Notes: generated by a model not told the origin, from the sequence alone. A stretch of DNA of 64,000 bases from a bacterium (GCA_016712675.1 JADJQR010000001.1:3100001-3164000), one strand, 5' to 3'. Counted from the stretch's first letter, positions 26,311 through 36,287 are shown. Program-made: numbers and translations.

Positions 26311-27723
26311 TCAGCGGGCCCGCTTGGCCGCGCCCGGTGCAGCGAACGCCGTCACGGCCACCGGCACCGGCGCGCACAGCGCCGGCATGACCTCCAGTGC
26401 CGCCTCGTACTGACTGGCCGGATTCCACAGGCACCAGCCGTCGGCGCCCGCCGCGCGGGCCGCCTCCACCTGCGCCGCGACATAGCCGCCGTCGAAGCTC
26501 GGCACGCGCCAGGGGAAGGCTTGCAGCCACGGCCGCACGCCCACGTCCGGTCCCGCCAACTGCCGGAACCTGCGCGTGGCCTCGCCCACCAGCCAGGCCG
26601 GCTCGTCCGCCGGCTGGCGCCTTCCCTCGAACCCGGGCGCGAAGTGCGAGGGATAGATCATCGGGCAGATCACGTCCACGAGCCGCGCCAGGGTCGGCAC
26701 GTGCTGCCCGGTCAGCGCCAGGTCCTCGGTCCGCTCCCAGGCCATGATCCCGAACAGGTCCGCCGACAACAGGACGTCCGTGCCGGCCAGCGAGTCGCGC
26801 ACGGCCGCCAGGAACCCGGCGACGACCTCCTGCCGACGCGAGGCGGTGCGCGCCAGGTCGCCCTGCCAGTCCCCACGCCAACCGTTGGTCGGATAGCGCA
26901 CGTAGTCCAACTGGATCTCGTCGACGCCCGCTGCGGCCAGTTCCCGCGCCAGCGCCAGGTGGTACGCGTGCACCTCGGGGTGCGCAGGATCCAGCCAGGT
27001 GCAGCCGCGCTCGTCCCACGGCGCACCTTCGGGCCCGCGCAGGGCCAGATCCGGGCGCCGCTGCCCCAAGTTCGCGTCCAGGAACACGGCCAACCTGGCC
27101 ACGACGTGGAGGCCGCGCCGGTGGAACTGGTCAAGCATCGCCGGCAACGACGGGATCACCGGCGAGGTCCGTTCCGGGCCCCAGCCCGCCAGTTCCGCCT
27201 TGCTGGCGTAACTGACGGCGCCGTCAATGTCCTTGGCGTCGAAGACGACGGTGTTGCCGCCGGCGGCGATGAAGCGGTCGACACGTTGAAGCACGCTGCC
27301 GACCCCGCAGGCCGGCCCGTTGAGGTAGATGCCGCGAACCTCGGCTCCGTCGGCCACCGTGCGTGGCACGACCGCCGTGATCGCGTTGCCAACGGCCGGG
27401 ATCCGCAGCACAGTCCCCGGGCGCAGCAGATTCGTCTGCAGGTCGTTGGCGCGGCGGATGGCCGCGATCATGTCGTCCAGCGAGTAGTGGCCGGTACGCT
27501 CGCGCAGCCGCGAGCAGATGCGGTTGAGGTTGTCGCCGGGCTGGACTGTGTAATCGAAGGCGGTCGGGTGGGTCGGGTTGAGGCGGGCCGCGGCGCGGGC
27601 AGAGCCGCCGGCGGGGTTTTCCCCCCTCGTCGGCGGCGGCGCGGCCGTCGCCCGCGCACAGAAACCCACTACCAGCGCTGCCGCCAACAGCCAACCGACC
27701 CGGTGCGCGCGCGCTGCCTGCAT
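26311..27723 (-). CDS. Exported LysM protein with TIM-barrel glycosidase-like domain (DUF4015-like)
   Basis: 470 residues. Signal peptide 1-28, a LysM domain at about 56-110 (YTVQPGDNLNRICSRLRER ... NLLRPGTVLRIP), then a ~320-residue domain beginning 'VRGIYLNGPACG' with 'FDAKDIDGAVSYASK', 'HVVARLAVF', 'DEIQLDYVRYPTNG', 'LSADLFGIMAWE' and 'DVICPMIYPSHF'. These strands match the putative glycoside hydrolase family DUF4015, whose members resemble GH13-type barrels. LysM binds peptidoglycan or chitin, so it probably acts on cell-wall polymer in the periplasm. D and E residues in DEIQLDYVRYP are candidate catalytic groups. The product is likely hydrolytic but unproven. Confidence 0.75.
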   Translation of the reverse strand: MQAARAHRVGWLLAAALVVGFCARATAAPPPTRGENPAGGSARAAARLNPTHPTAFDYTVQPGDNLNRICSRLRERTGHYSLDDMIAAIRRANDLQTNLLRPGTVLRIPAVGNAITAVVPRTVADGAEVRGIYLNGPACGVGSVLQRVDRFIAAGGNTVVFDAKDIDGAVSYASKAELAGWGPERTSPVIPSLPAMLDQFHRRGLHVVARLAVFLDANLGQRRPDLALRGPEGAPWDERGCTWLDPAHPEVHAYHLALARELAAAGVDEIQLDYVRYPTNGWRGDWQGDLARTASRRQEVVAGFLAAVRDSLAGTDVLLSADLFGIMAWERTEDLALTGQHVPTLARLVDVICPMIYPSHFAPGFEGRRQPADEPAWLVGEATRRFRQLAGPDVGVRPWLQAFPWRVPSFDGGYVAAQVEAARAAGADGWCLWNPASQYEAALEVMPALCAPVPVAVTAFAAPGAAKRAR

Positions 27724-27826
27724 GGATCCAACCGCCGGAATCGTGCCATTTGCCGTGTAAGACGGCGCCAGGGGGCCGCCAACCCCGGCGAGGCAAGAAT
27801 CGCGCCGCCTGTTGCGCGATCGACGG

Positions 27827-28579
27827 TCAGGCCAATTCGAGAATCACCGGGCAGTGGTCCGAGCCCATGACCCCAGGCAGGATACCGGCGCCCCGCAGGC
27901 GCGGCCGCAGGGCGGCCGAGGCCAGGAAGTAGTCCAGCCGCCAGCCGATGTTCCGTTCGCGCACGCCCTTGCGGTTGCTCCACCAGGTGTAGTGCCCGGT
28001 CCCCGGCTCGAACGCGCGGAAGGTGTCGATGAAGCCGGCCTGCAGGTAGGCGTCGAATCCCGCCCGCTCCTCGTCGGTGAAGCCGGCGTTGCCGCGGTTG
28101 GCGGCAGGATTCGCCAGGTCGATGTCACGGTGCGACACGTTCAGGTCGCCACAGAACACGACGGGCTTGTTCTTCTCCAGCCGCTTGACGAAGCGCAGGA
28201 ACTCCGGATCCCACTGCCGGCTCCGGTAGTCGAGGCGCGTCAACTCGCGCTGCGCGTTCGGCGCATACACCGTCACGACGAAGATGTCCTCGTACTCGGC
28301 GGTGAGGACGCGGCCCTCGGTGTCGTGCTCGGCCAGGCCCAGGCCGGGAAACACGGCCAGCGGCGGCCGCCTGGCGAGGATGGCCGTGCCGGCATAGCCC
28401 GGCTTGAGGGCCGGGTTGCAGTGCAGCGTCCAGCCCGACCAGCGTGCCCCGACCTGCGTCGCGTGGGCGCGCACTTCCTGCAGGCAGACGACATCGGCGT
28501 CGCAGCCGGTCAGGAAGTCCCCGAAGCCCTTCTCCAGGCAAGCGCGCAGGCCGTTGACGTTCCAGGAGACGAGCTTCAT
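27827..28579 (-). CDS. xthA: Exodeoxyribonuclease III
   Basis: 250 residues, usual length for this family. Active-site motifs: MKLVSWNVNGLRA (N7), CLQEVRA (E35), VYAPN, GDLNVSHRDID (Asp and Asn), 'GWRLDYFLAS' and the C-terminal GSDHCP with catalytic His. It removes 3' blocks and acts as an AP endonuclease in base-excision repair. ATG 28579 is chosen because the protein starts exactly at the conserved MKLVSWN; a GTG 35 codons upstream adds unrelated sequence. There is no operon partner, and it follows a strong terminator. Confidence 0.95.
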   Translation of the reverse strand: MKLVSWNVNGLRACLEKGFGDFLTGCDADVVCLQEVRAHATQVGARWSGWTLHCNPALKPGYAGTAILARRPPLAVFPGLGLAEHDTEGRVLTAEYEDIFVVTVYAPNAQRELTRLDYRSRQWDPEFLRFVKRLEKNKPVVFCGDLNVSHRDIDLANPAANRGNAGFTDEERAGFDAYLQAGFIDTFRAFEPGTGHYTWWSNRKGVRERNIGWRLDYFLASAALRPRLRGAGILPGVMGSDHCPVILELA

Positions 28580-28742
28580 CAGCGGCAACCTCGGGGTAGG
28601 CCCGGCAACCTGACCGACAGGACGGGTCGAAATCGCGAAGGCGCCAAGATGGCCGCGACGGCCGAAGCCCGCAAGCGACGTCACCCGGCTCGACCGCGCG
28701 GGACCGCCTGGCCGGGCCAGGCGACTCCGGGGCAGCTTGACG

Positions 28743-28779
28743 AAAAGGCGGCCGCCAAGCCTCCCTGGGCTTGGCGGCC
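28743..28779 (-). terminator. Intrinsic terminator after the secreted starch-binding-like gene
   Basis: Perfect 12-bp stem, arms 28750-28761 and 28768-28779, six-base loop, followed on the minus strand by TTTT at 28743-28746. It lies 30 bases beyond the stop of the gene at 28809-31211 and ends that two-gene operon. Confidence 0.85.
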
Positions 28780-28808
28780 GGATCGAAGAAATCGGAAAAA
28801 GACACGTA

Positions 28809-31211
28809 CTATTTCAGCAGCATCATCCTGCGGCTGATCGCCTGTCCGTCCACTTCCAGCCGGTAGAGGTAGACGCCGCTGCCAGCCGCCACACCGCCGT
28901 CGGTGCTGCCGTCCCAGCGCAGCGACTGCTCGCCAGCCGTGAACGTACCCTCGTGCAGCGTCCGCACCAGCTCGCCGCGCAGGTTGTACACCCGCAGACT
29001 ACCGCGGCCCTCGCGGGCCAAGCTGAAGCTGATCACGGTGCTCGGATTGAACGGGTTGGGCGTGTTCTGGGCCAGCGCCAGGTCCCCGAAGCGGGCCGCT
29101 GGCACCGGCGTGGCCGTCGGGCAGACCTGGAAGACGTCCACGGACAGGACCTGCGGCGTGGCGCCGGCATCGAAGGCGTCGGGGTTCAGCGAGAAGGTGC
29201 GGTTCGACTCGCCGAGGCACTCGAAGTCGTCGTTGAACAGGTACTTGTACTCGATGTTCTGGGCGCTGCCGGCGGGGAAAACGACGAGGCCGGCATAGAC
29301 CTTGTCGCCAGCCACCGCGTCGGGGGCGACGCCGTTGTCACGCAGGACGTTGAGCGACGGCACGTTCCAGTTGAAGGTGTCATCGACGTTCGGCGTGCCA
29401 GCCACGGCGACGACATCGGCGGGACGCACGTTCTCCCAGGCCGTGTTGTTGAAGTCGACGCGGAAGACGACGGCCACGTCGCGCCAGGTCGTCGAGCAGT
29501 AGTCGAACTTCACCGTCGGCAGTGTCAGGACCGGTCCGCCGTTGGTGCCGTCACCGAACACGGCATCGTTCAGGTACAGCGTGCGATCGCCCTGCCCCAG
29601 GCACTCGTAGGCCCCGTTCTGCAGGAACTTGTAGGCCACGTCCTTGCGCGAGCCGGTCGGGAACGTCACCAGGGCCGCGAAGACGCCGTCACCGGCCGTC
29701 ACGTCGACGCCGGTGCCGTCGTCCACCAGTTCGTTGAGCGACGGGACGTCGAAGTTCAGCGGCAGCGTGTTGCCGTTGATCGCGATCGTGTCGCCGGGCG
29801 CGAAGCCGACCAGGTTCAGGTCGACATGGAACTCGACCGCGACCGCGCGGGTCGTGAACAGCGTCGGGTCCTCGTCGGCCCACCAGAACTCGAGCACGTC
29901 CTGGGCACCGCCGGCGATGTCCAGCGTGTGCACGCGGTTGCTGGCCAACGGCTCCCAGGTGCCGCAGTTGTAGTTGAACTTCCATTCGAACGACTCGCTG
30001 CCGGTGCCGGCCGCGCAGTTGCCCGCGTACAGCATCCTGACCTGGACCTGCCAGATGTCATCGATGCCGGTGTCGGTCATGATCCCCGTGTCGCACAGCG
30101 GGTCGAAGGTCAGCGGGGCCTGGTCGCCCTCGATCGAGAAGGCGTGCGGGCCCGCGCCCTGGCCGGCCAGGAACGGTCCGAACTTGCCGCGGAAGACGAC
30201 GTCCTTGATGCCGAAGCAGGCCCGGTTGGCCACGTTGTCGGCAGGGATCGCGTTGTTGGCGTTGTCGGTGACGCCCGTCACGGTCACCGAGTACAACGTC
30301 GCCGAGGCGGCGATCGGGGCCGACAGCGTCAGGTGCACCACGTTGCCGGCGACCGTCGCACCGGTGACCACCACGCCGCCGTTGAATACGAACTGGCTGC
30401 CGTTGGCCAGCACGCTTGCGGGCTTGATGGGCTCATTGAAGTACACGTCCAGCAGGTTGCTGACCGGGTAGCCGGTCGGCTGTACACCCGTCACGTACGG
30501 GGGATCCGGATCGGCGGCCGCCTGCACCACGTAGGTCGCCAGGTCGATCATCGGGATGGGCGCCGCGGTGTCCCACAGCGTGAAGCCCGGCGTCGAGAGC
30601 TGCGAGCCGTCGTTGGCCATCGCGTCCAGCGGGCCCTTCGTCGAGCCGTCCTGCGTGACCCACGCCTCCCAGCGGATGGTGCTGCCGGCGGTCACACCCA
30701 GCGTGCTGAGCAGGATCGGCAGCTCCTTGAACGCCGTCGCGGTGCTCCAGCCCAGCGCGCCAGGGCCGGCCGTGCCGATCCCCACCCAGGCGGAGCCGTT
30801 CCACTGGTAGCCGGCCTGCCAGTTGTTCTGCAGGTTGGTGTAGAACATGAAATCCGGCTTGAAGGGCGCCAGGGTCCACTCCAGCTTGCGGCCCCAGGGG
30901 TCGGTGTCGCCGCCGCCGGCGGTGTTCACGTCGATCGCCACGCCCAGCTGGACACCGGACCAGCCTCCCGGATCGTGGGACAGGCCCAGGAACAGGCTGA
31001 CGGCGTCGTTCGTGGCGTAGGTGTCGCCCAGGTCGATGTTGGGGAACTGGGTGTCCCCGGCATCGGCGTCGGCCAGGTTGCCGGGCAGGAAGTCGTTGAC
31101 GCCGTCGATGACGATCGTCTGCGGCGTGGTGGCCCAGGACCATCCAGCCGACACAGCCACCATCAACACGGCCGCCACCAGCAGGCGCGGCAGGCTTTGA
31201 CGAGCACGCAT
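28809..31211 (-). CDS. Secreted multidomain protein, putative carbohydrate-binding, FlgD-like sorting tail
   Basis: 800 residues. Signal peptide 1-27. An N-terminal 'IVIDGVNDFLPGNLADADAGDTQFPNID' region resembles the glucodextranase/DOMON-type lectin fold, followed by a BIG-like segment. Three CBM20/48-like beta modules follow, two with YKFL/YKYLFNxxxECLG(Q/E)(G/S)xRT-L signatures. The C-terminal 75 residues contain NTPNPFNPSTVISFSLAREG, then SLRVYNLRGELVRTL and end RRMMLLK, the FlgD-like sorting domain (Por_Secre_tail type). Probably exported and surface-attached or released. ATG 31211 follows GGAGGAGACCC and lies 11 bases after the stop of the GH57-like gene, so it is the second gene of that operon. 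Starch/glucan binding is inference from the modules. Confidence 0.72.
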   Translation of the reverse strand: MRARQSLPRLLVAAVLMVAVSAGWSWATTPQTIVIDGVNDFLPGNLADADAGDTQFPNIDLGDTYATNDAVSLFLGLSHDPGGWSGVQLGVAIDVNTAGGGDTDPWGRKLEWTLAPFKPDFMFYTNLQNNWQAGYQWNGSAWVGIGTAGPGALGWSTATAFKELPILLSTLGVTAGSTIRWEAWVTQDGSTKGPLDAMANDGSQLSTPGFTLWDTAAPIPMIDLATYVVQAAADPDPPYVTGVQPTGYPVSNLLDVYFNEPIKPASVLANGSQFVFNGGVVVTGATVAGNVVHLTLSAPIAASATLYSVTVTGVTDNANNAIPADNVANRACFGIKDVVFRGKFGPFLAGQGAGPHAFSIEGDQAPLTFDPLCDTGIMTDTGIDDIWQVQVRMLYAGNCAAGTGSESFEWKFNYNCGTWEPLASNRVHTLDIAGGAQDVLEFWWADEDPTLFTTRAVAVEFHVDLNLVGFAPGDTIAINGNTLPLNFDVPSLNELVDDGTGVDVTAGDGVFAALVTFPTGSRKDVAYKFLQNGAYECLGQGDRTLYLNDAVFGDGTNGGPVLTLPTVKFDYCSTTWRDVAVVFRVDFNNTAWENVRPADVVAVAGTPNVDDTFNWNVPSLNVLRDNGVAPDAVAGDKVYAGLVVFPAGSAQNIEYKYLFNDDFECLGESNRTFSLNPDAFDAGATPQVLSVDVFQVCPTATPVPAARFGDLALAQNTPNPFNPSTVISFSLAREGRGSLRVYNLRGELVRTLHEGTFTAGEQSLRWDGSTDGGVAAGSGVYLYRLEVDGQAISRRMMLLK

Positions 31212-31222
31212 GGGTCTCCTCC

Positions 31223-34200
31223 TTACTTGACGAGCGAAAGCGGGCGGGTCACGACCTGCCCACGGACGGACAAACGAGCGAAATAGGTGCCGGCGGCCAC
31301 GGCGCGCCCGCGCGCGTCACGGCCATCCCAGGTGCGGCGGTGCAGGCCGGGCTCCAGGCTCCCGTCGGCCAGCGTGCGCACGAGGCGCCCGCCCAGATCG
31401 AACACGGCCAGCGACACGTCCGTCGCCCCGTCACCGTCGATCGCGAAGTGCACGATCGTCGCCGGGTTGAACGGATTCGGCTGGTTGGGCAGCAAACGGA
31501 TGCCGGTGGACGCCGTCGGCGGCGCCGACGCCACCCAGGTGCCGTCGGGAACGCCATCGCCGTTGCCGTCGACCACGACGGCCCAGGCGTTGTCGACCAC
31601 GGGCAGGGCAGCCGCCAGATTGCTCGGGGCCGAGTCGCCGCCCAGCACGCCCGCCGGCTCGGGATCCCAGCACACCGAGGCCACGAGCGAAACCTGCGCG
31701 CCGGCAGGCACCATGCCCGCCCCCAGGCCATAGAGCGTGTGCCAGGGAATGGCCAGCTCGCTGCCGCTCTGGCTGCCGAAGGTGTGGAAAGAATCGAACG
31801 CGGACGCGATCTCGCCGCCGCGGTCCTGCGTCGTTGTCGGCGACAGGAGCTGCCAGAAGCCGTCGCCGTCGAACTGGGACTGGTGCTGGTAGCAGCCGTA
31901 CTGGAAGTCGGGTGCGAAGCCGGGTGCGGTGAAGGCGGCACCACGCTCCCACGCATTGATGGCCGCCAGGTTCGTCTGCCCCAGGCCGGAGCCGGGGTTC
32001 ACGTCCAGGTAGAGCAGCCAGCTGTTGCCGCTGACCTGCCCGTCGATGGCCACATAGAGGTACTCGGCGTCCCATTTCACCAGCAGCCGGTCGATCTCGT
32101 TGGCTGCGGTCCACGCCGAGTCGTTCGCATCGTCGAGGACCTGCGCCCCCGCCCACTCGCCGGCCTCGACGCGACCGTCGATGACGACGCTGGTGCCCAG
32201 GATCGCCACCGGCAGCCCCGGCGCGACAAGGGCCCCGTTGCCGTTGAGCGCCGCGTCGGTCACCGACCCGGCCGCCATCCGCAGCGAAAGCGCGCCGAGC
32301 GCGACCTGCGCCTCGATCAGCGCCGCCGTGGCCGGATCCACGGCCAGGGTCAGCGACAACGACGGCTGGCTGCCGACCACCGTGGTGCCGGCGCCCAGGC
32401 CGACCTCGCCGCCGGTGCCCGCCAGCGTCAGGCCGACCGCCAAGGCCAGCGAAGCCGGCTGGTCGAACGCGATGACCAACCGGTCGGTCTGCGGGTACCA
32501 GGCCGCGTTCTGCGCCGACGGCCCGATGGTGTCCTGCAGGTCGTCCGCAAGCGCGCGCAGCTCGGCGATCTCGCCGCCGACACCGGGCGCCGACGCCAGG
32601 CCCGCGTAGAGCAGGCACTGGAAGACGCCGCTGCCGCGGATCTCGTCGCCGCGCATCAGCGTGCCGCTGATCTCGCCCTGGTGCGTCGCCCCGCCGTCGC
32701 CCAGCACCAGCGCCGTCACCAGGCCCGTGTTGGGGTTGCGGAAGCCCATGTACGAGGCGTCGCCGGCCCAGACGCGCTGCAGCTCCGCGTTCCAGACCAG
32801 GTCCACGAGCGACGGCGAGAAGCCGGACTTGATCCAGTGCGTGGCGGACCCGACGCTGTAGGTGACCGCGCAGAACGGCTCGCCGGCCGCCAGGCTCAAC
32901 GTCTTGGTCACCTCGGCGTGCGTCAGGGTCAGGGAGGCGCTGCCGCCGCCGACAGCCGGCACCATCGCGTAGCCCGTGTGCTGGTAGTCGGGAGAGACAT
33001 CACTGAACGCGCCGACATGGTTCGCGTCGTTGTAGTCACCCTCGGTGTCGGACCAGTAGGCGTTGTCGACGCCGATGGCGGTGTCGTTGTAGCCCGGGCC
33101 CCGCACGAACAGGTTGACCAGCCGGCCACCGTTGCCCTCGAACACCGCGAACAGCCGGTCGTTGTGCAGCACCGCCTCCTGGTAGCCGTCGTTGTCGATG
33201 TCGGCCAGGTACGCGTTAGTGGCGACCGCATACTCGCCGGCGGCCCAGTGCGCCGCCTCGGCATAGACCATCGCATTCTTGATGTGCGCCGAGTACTTGT
33301 GCTGCCAGCCGCTGATGGGGCCACCCATCCCGTCGTGCCAGGCCGTCTCGTGCAGGTTCGTCATCAACACGTACCAGCCGGCCTGCGAGACGTTGTTGTC
33401 CGGCGCGGCCATCAGCGCGTTGAAAGCGTCGTTCCAGAGCGTGCCATAGTTCTTGCAGTTGCCGCCGGCGCCGGCGCAGGCGCCGCTACCGTTGCCGCCG
33501 TTCGCATAGGGCACCCAGCCCGCCCAGTGCGTATACCAGCCGTTGTTGCCGCCGCCGTAGCCGCCGCTGCCGCCGATCTCGTTGTAGGTGCCGGGGGCCA
33601 CACTTATCGTGTCACCGGTGAAGTCGGGATTCGCCAGTGCATCCGCCAGCTTCCAGGTGTGCAGCCACGCGCTCTCGGTCTGGCACTTGCCCACGAACCA
33701 ATCGTAGGTCTCCTTGGCGTTGGGCGTGATCGTGGCCCAGCCGCCCATCTCGCCGATGGCTTCCCAGTCCTCGGCCGCCACCGCGAGGCGATACTGCCCG
33801 ACGCCGCTGCCGGCCAATCCGGTCAGGATGTTCAGCGCCCCTTGGCCGTTGCCGCCGACGATGTTTCCCGTGAACGTGCGGTCGCGAGGCACCAGGGCGA
33901 GGTTCGTGTTCCCCTCGCGATGGATACGGTGGTTGTCGTGGCCGGTCAGGTGAACGTCGTCGTCGAGAATGACGCCCCAGACACCGTGGGGTTGCCAGTT
34001 GTCGGCGATCCAGTCGTTGACCCCGGCGCTCGGGTAGCCCGCAGTGTTCAGCCACACGCGCTCGGGAACCCAGCCGACGCGTGGCGTGTAACCGTAGCGC
34101 GCGGCGATCATGTCCGACTCGATCGACACCGCCCAGTCGTTCATTTCGTGGTTCACGAACGGCATGATGTGCTGACCGTACGCCGAGGTGACCATGCCGG

Positions 34201-35020
34201 CCCAGCCGGCGGTCACGCCCGCGGCCAACCAGGCGTTGAAGTCGACGGGGTCACCGTTGCGGGCGGCCCATTCGGCGGCCGTCATGAGCGTGCCGCTCAT
34301 ATGGAAATTGCCGGGCACCGCGGTTCCCTGGTGCACCTGCAGCGCCTCGTCGAATCCGGAGCCTTCGGGATCGTCGCCGCGGCCGTGCAGGACGTCGGTG
34401 TAGCCGAGTCCCTGGTTGCCGTGCAGAACCAGCGCGCAGTGCGCTTCGTAGGCCTTCTCCGCGGGCCAGGCCGCGTCGATGGCGTCGCCCGCCGTTCCCG
34501 CCGCGGTCCGGACCGACACCGGCCACGGATCGCCTCCCTGTGCAGGGTCGACGTCCAGGGGGAGATAGATGGCGTCGGGATCGCCGGGGACCGTGTACCA
34601 GGCCGCACCGGACCGCTTGTCGCCGTTCGCGACTACCGGCAGGACCCAGCGCCCGTCGTCCGCGCGCCGCAACGCCGTGGTCACCTCGAGTCCAGGCGCC
34701 CGCACCGAGACGACCGTCTCGCCCGGCCGGCCCGCGGCGGCCTCGGCCGCCATCAGCGACGGCACGCCCTGGGGTGCGAGCGCAAGGAAGCTCAGGCGCA
34801 GGACGGCGCGCGCGCCGGACTCCTGCCTGTACAGTTCCAGGGCCAGCAGGTCGGCGGACGGCGCCAGCCCGGTGTCCTCACCCACGCGGTCGACGCCCAG
34901 CACGCCCAGCAGGACCAGCCCCGATGTTTGCGCCGGCGAAACGGGAGCGGCGCCGGCGGGCACGGCCAGGATCAAGGCAAGGGCGGCGTACAACGCCAGC
35001 GGCCAGGGGCGAGCGCGCAT
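31223..35020 (-). CDS. Secreted GH57-like glycoside hydrolase with DOMON-type lectin domain and sorting tail
   Basis: 1265 residues. Signal peptide 1-25. Residues ~195-650 resemble GH57: 'LVLHGNQGL' near 197, 'FHMSGTLM' at 239-246, 'VNHEMNDW' at 289-296, and WVPERVWL at 317-324, whose E320 would be the nucleophile (GH57 region 3 usually WxxE). 'MTNLHETAWHDG' may hold the acid/base Asp. 'GFAVFEGNGGRL' style beta repeats follow. Residues ~960-1120 start 'VVIDGRVEAGEWAGAQ', a glucodextranase-C/DOMON-like domain. The tail has NQPNPFNPATIVHF and ends SLVK. It probably breaks down starch or another alpha-glucan outside the cell. Family assignment is by eye. It is first in the operon with the gene at 28809. 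Confidence 0.62.
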   Translation of the reverse strand: MRARPWPLALYAALALILAVPAGAAPVSPAQTSGLVLLGVLGVDRVGEDTGLAPSADLLALELYRQESGARAVLRLSFLALAPQGVPSLMAAEAAAGRPGETVVSVRAPGLEVTTALRRADDGRWVLPVVANGDKRSGAAWYTVPGDPDAIYLPLDVDPAQGGDPWPVSVRTAAGTAGDAIDAAWPAEKAYEAHCALVLHGNQGLGYTDVLHGRGDDPEGSGFDEALQVHQGTAVPGNFHMSGTLMTAAEWAARNGDPVDFNAWLAAGVTAGWAGMVTSAYGQHIMPFVNHEMNDWAVSIESDMIAARYGYTPRVGWVPERVWLNTAGYPSAGVNDWIADNWQPHGVWGVILDDDVHLTGHDNHRIHREGNTNLALVPRDRTFTGNIVGGNGQGALNILTGLAGSGVGQYRLAVAAEDWEAIGEMGGWATITPNAKETYDWFVGKCQTESAWLHTWKLADALANPDFTGDTISVAPGTYNEIGGSGGYGGGNNGWYTHWAGWVPYANGGNGSGACAGAGGNCKNYGTLWNDAFNALMAAPDNNVSQAGWYVLMTNLHETAWHDGMGGPISGWQHKYSAHIKNAMVYAEAAHWAAGEYAVATNAYLADIDNDGYQEAVLHNDRLFAVFEGNGGRLVNLFVRGPGYNDTAIGVDNAYWSDTEGDYNDANHVGAFSDVSPDYQHTGYAMVPAVGGGSASLTLTHAEVTKTLSLAAGEPFCAVTYSVGSATHWIKSGFSPSLVDLVWNAELQRVWAGDASYMGFRNPNTGLVTALVLGDGGATHQGEISGTLMRGDEIRGSGVFQCLLYAGLASAPGVGGEIAELRALADDLQDTIGPSAQNAAWYPQTDRLVIAFDQPASLALAVGLTLAGTGGEVGLGAGTTVVGSQPSLSLTLAVDPATAALIEAQVALGALSLRMAAGSVTDAALNGNGALVAPGLPVAILGTSVVIDGRVEAGEWAGAQVLDDANDSAWTAANEIDRLLVKWDAEYLYVAIDGQVSGNSWLLYLDVNPGSGLGQTNLAAINAWERGAAFTAPGFAPDFQYGCYQHQSQFDGDGFWQLLSPTTTQDRGGEIASAFDSFHTFGSQSGSELAIPWHTLYGLGAGMVPAGAQVSLVASVCWDPEPAGVLGGDSAPSNLAAALPVVDNAWAVVVDGNGDGVPDGTWVASAPPTASTGIRLLPNQPNPFNPATIVHFAIDGDGATDVSLAVFDLGGRLVRTLADGSLEPGLHRRTWDGRDARGRAVAAGTYFARLSVRGQVVTRPLSLVK

Positions 35021-35219
35021 GGTGCGTCATCCTTGTTGCAGGGCACGGCACAGGGCACCCGGCCGTCGCGAGGCTCGGCGGGCGCAGTCTGACGGATGAT
35101 GGACAAAAAAGAGGATACCACAAGGAATCGGCCAACGACAATCGATTTCCTGCGGAATCGGCAGGACAACATGCCTAACTCGTTGTCAGAACAGGAATTG
35201 TGCCAGAGCGAAGCGACCC

Positions 35220-36287
35220 TCAGAAGCCGCGCGGCGTGAAGCCGAGCCCTGGCGCCTCGGTCGGGTAGAGCCAGCCGTCGCGCAGGCGCACGGCGCCGTC
35301 GGAGGGGTCGTCCCGCAGGTCGAGATGGCCGTCCAGGTCGGCGTAGCGGACGCCGCGCCGCGCCAGCGCGAAGTGCAGGCCCGCGGCAATCGCCAGCGCT
35401 GCCTCGTCCATGCAGCCGACCATCACCTCCCAGCCGGCGGCCTGCGCCACCGCGGCGATCTTCAGCGCCTCGCTGAGCCCGCCCACCTTCATCAGCTTGA
35501 TGTTGACCATGTCGGCCAGGTCGCGGCGCGTCAGGCGGAAGGCGTCGCGCAGCGACATCAGGCTCTCGTCGGCCATGATGCGCACCGGGACCCCGGCGGT
35601 GACCCGTCCGAGCTGCTCCAGTTCGGCGCGCGGCGTCGGCTGCTCGATCAGCGACAGGCGCGCCTTGCGCGCCAGCTCGACGAAGGCGAGCGACTGCTCG
35701 ACCGTGTAGCCCTGGTTGGCGTCGAAGCGCAGCTCGATCCCCGGCCCCACGGCCTCGCGCACGCGCAGCACCCGCGCCGCATCGCCGGTCGGGTCCAGGC
35801 CGCCCTTCAGCTTCAGGCAGCGAAAACCGCGTGAGGTGAACTCGCGCGCGCGCTCGACGGTGGCAACCTCGTCGAGGATGCCGATCGTGACGGAGGTGCG
35901 GATGCGCAGGCGGTAGCCGCCGAACAGGCGCCACAGGGGCAGGCCCGCGCGCCGGCCGACCAGGTCCCACAAGGCCATGTCGATGGCGGCGCGCGCCGCC
36001 GGTCGGTCCCGCAGCACCGGACCCAGCCGGTGCAGCAGGGCCGACGGGCGCAGCGGATCGGCGCCGCGCAACACGGCCGCCGCATCGCCGGCCAGCACCG
36101 CCAGCGTGCCGCCGGGCGTCTCGCCCGTCACCGGTCCGTCCGGTGCGGCACAGCCCCAGCCCGTGTGCGTGCCGGCGTCCAGGCGCACGAAGACGTTGGC
36201 GGCGCGGTCGACGCTCTCGTAGGCGATCGCATACGGCTCGCACAGCGGCATGTCCACGCGCCAGGCCTCGGCCGCCAGGATCCTCAT
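35220..36287 (-). CDS. Dipeptide (L-Ala-D/L-Glu-type) epimerase, enolase superfamily
   Basis: 355 residues. All catalytic residues of the MLE/dipeptide-epimerase subgroup are present: KxK (K159, K161 in CLKLKGG), metal ligands D189 (DANQGY), E215 (IEQP), D240 (ADES) and K264 (NIKLMKVGG). Spacing matches B. subtilis YkfB and E. coli YcjG, which epimerise L-Ala-D-Glu from peptidoglycan. Related proteins racemise N-acyl amino acids. ATG 36287 lies 11 bases after the stop of the fusion gene, so it is the last gene of a four-gene operon. The substrate is probably a Glu-containing dipeptide or N-acetyl-glutamate (inference from the DUF1611 neighbour). Confidence 0.85.
   Translation of the reverse strand: MRILAAEAWRVDMPLCEPYAIAYESVDRAANVFVRLDAGTHTGWGCAAPDGPVTGETPGGTLAVLAGDAAAVLRGADPLRPSALLHRLGPVLRDRPAARAAIDMALWDLVGRRAGLPLWRLFGGYRLRIRTSVTIGILDEVATVERAREFTSRGFRCLKLKGGLDPTGDAARVLRVREAVGPGIELRFDANQGYTVEQSLAFVELARKARLSLIEQPTPRAELEQLGRVTAGVPVRIMADESLMSLRDAFRLTRRDLADMVNIKLMKVGGLSEALKIAAVAQAAGWEVMVGCMDEAALAIAAGLHFALARRGVRYADLDGHLDLRDDPSDGAVRLRDGWLYPTEAPGLGFTPRGF

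Noticed and set aside
31340-35092. 1250-codon open frame on the plus strand opposite the GH57-like gene
   Set aside because: Composition is Arg/Gln/Gly/His-rich without family motifs; the minus-strand frame has signal peptide, domains, sorting tail and ribosome site.
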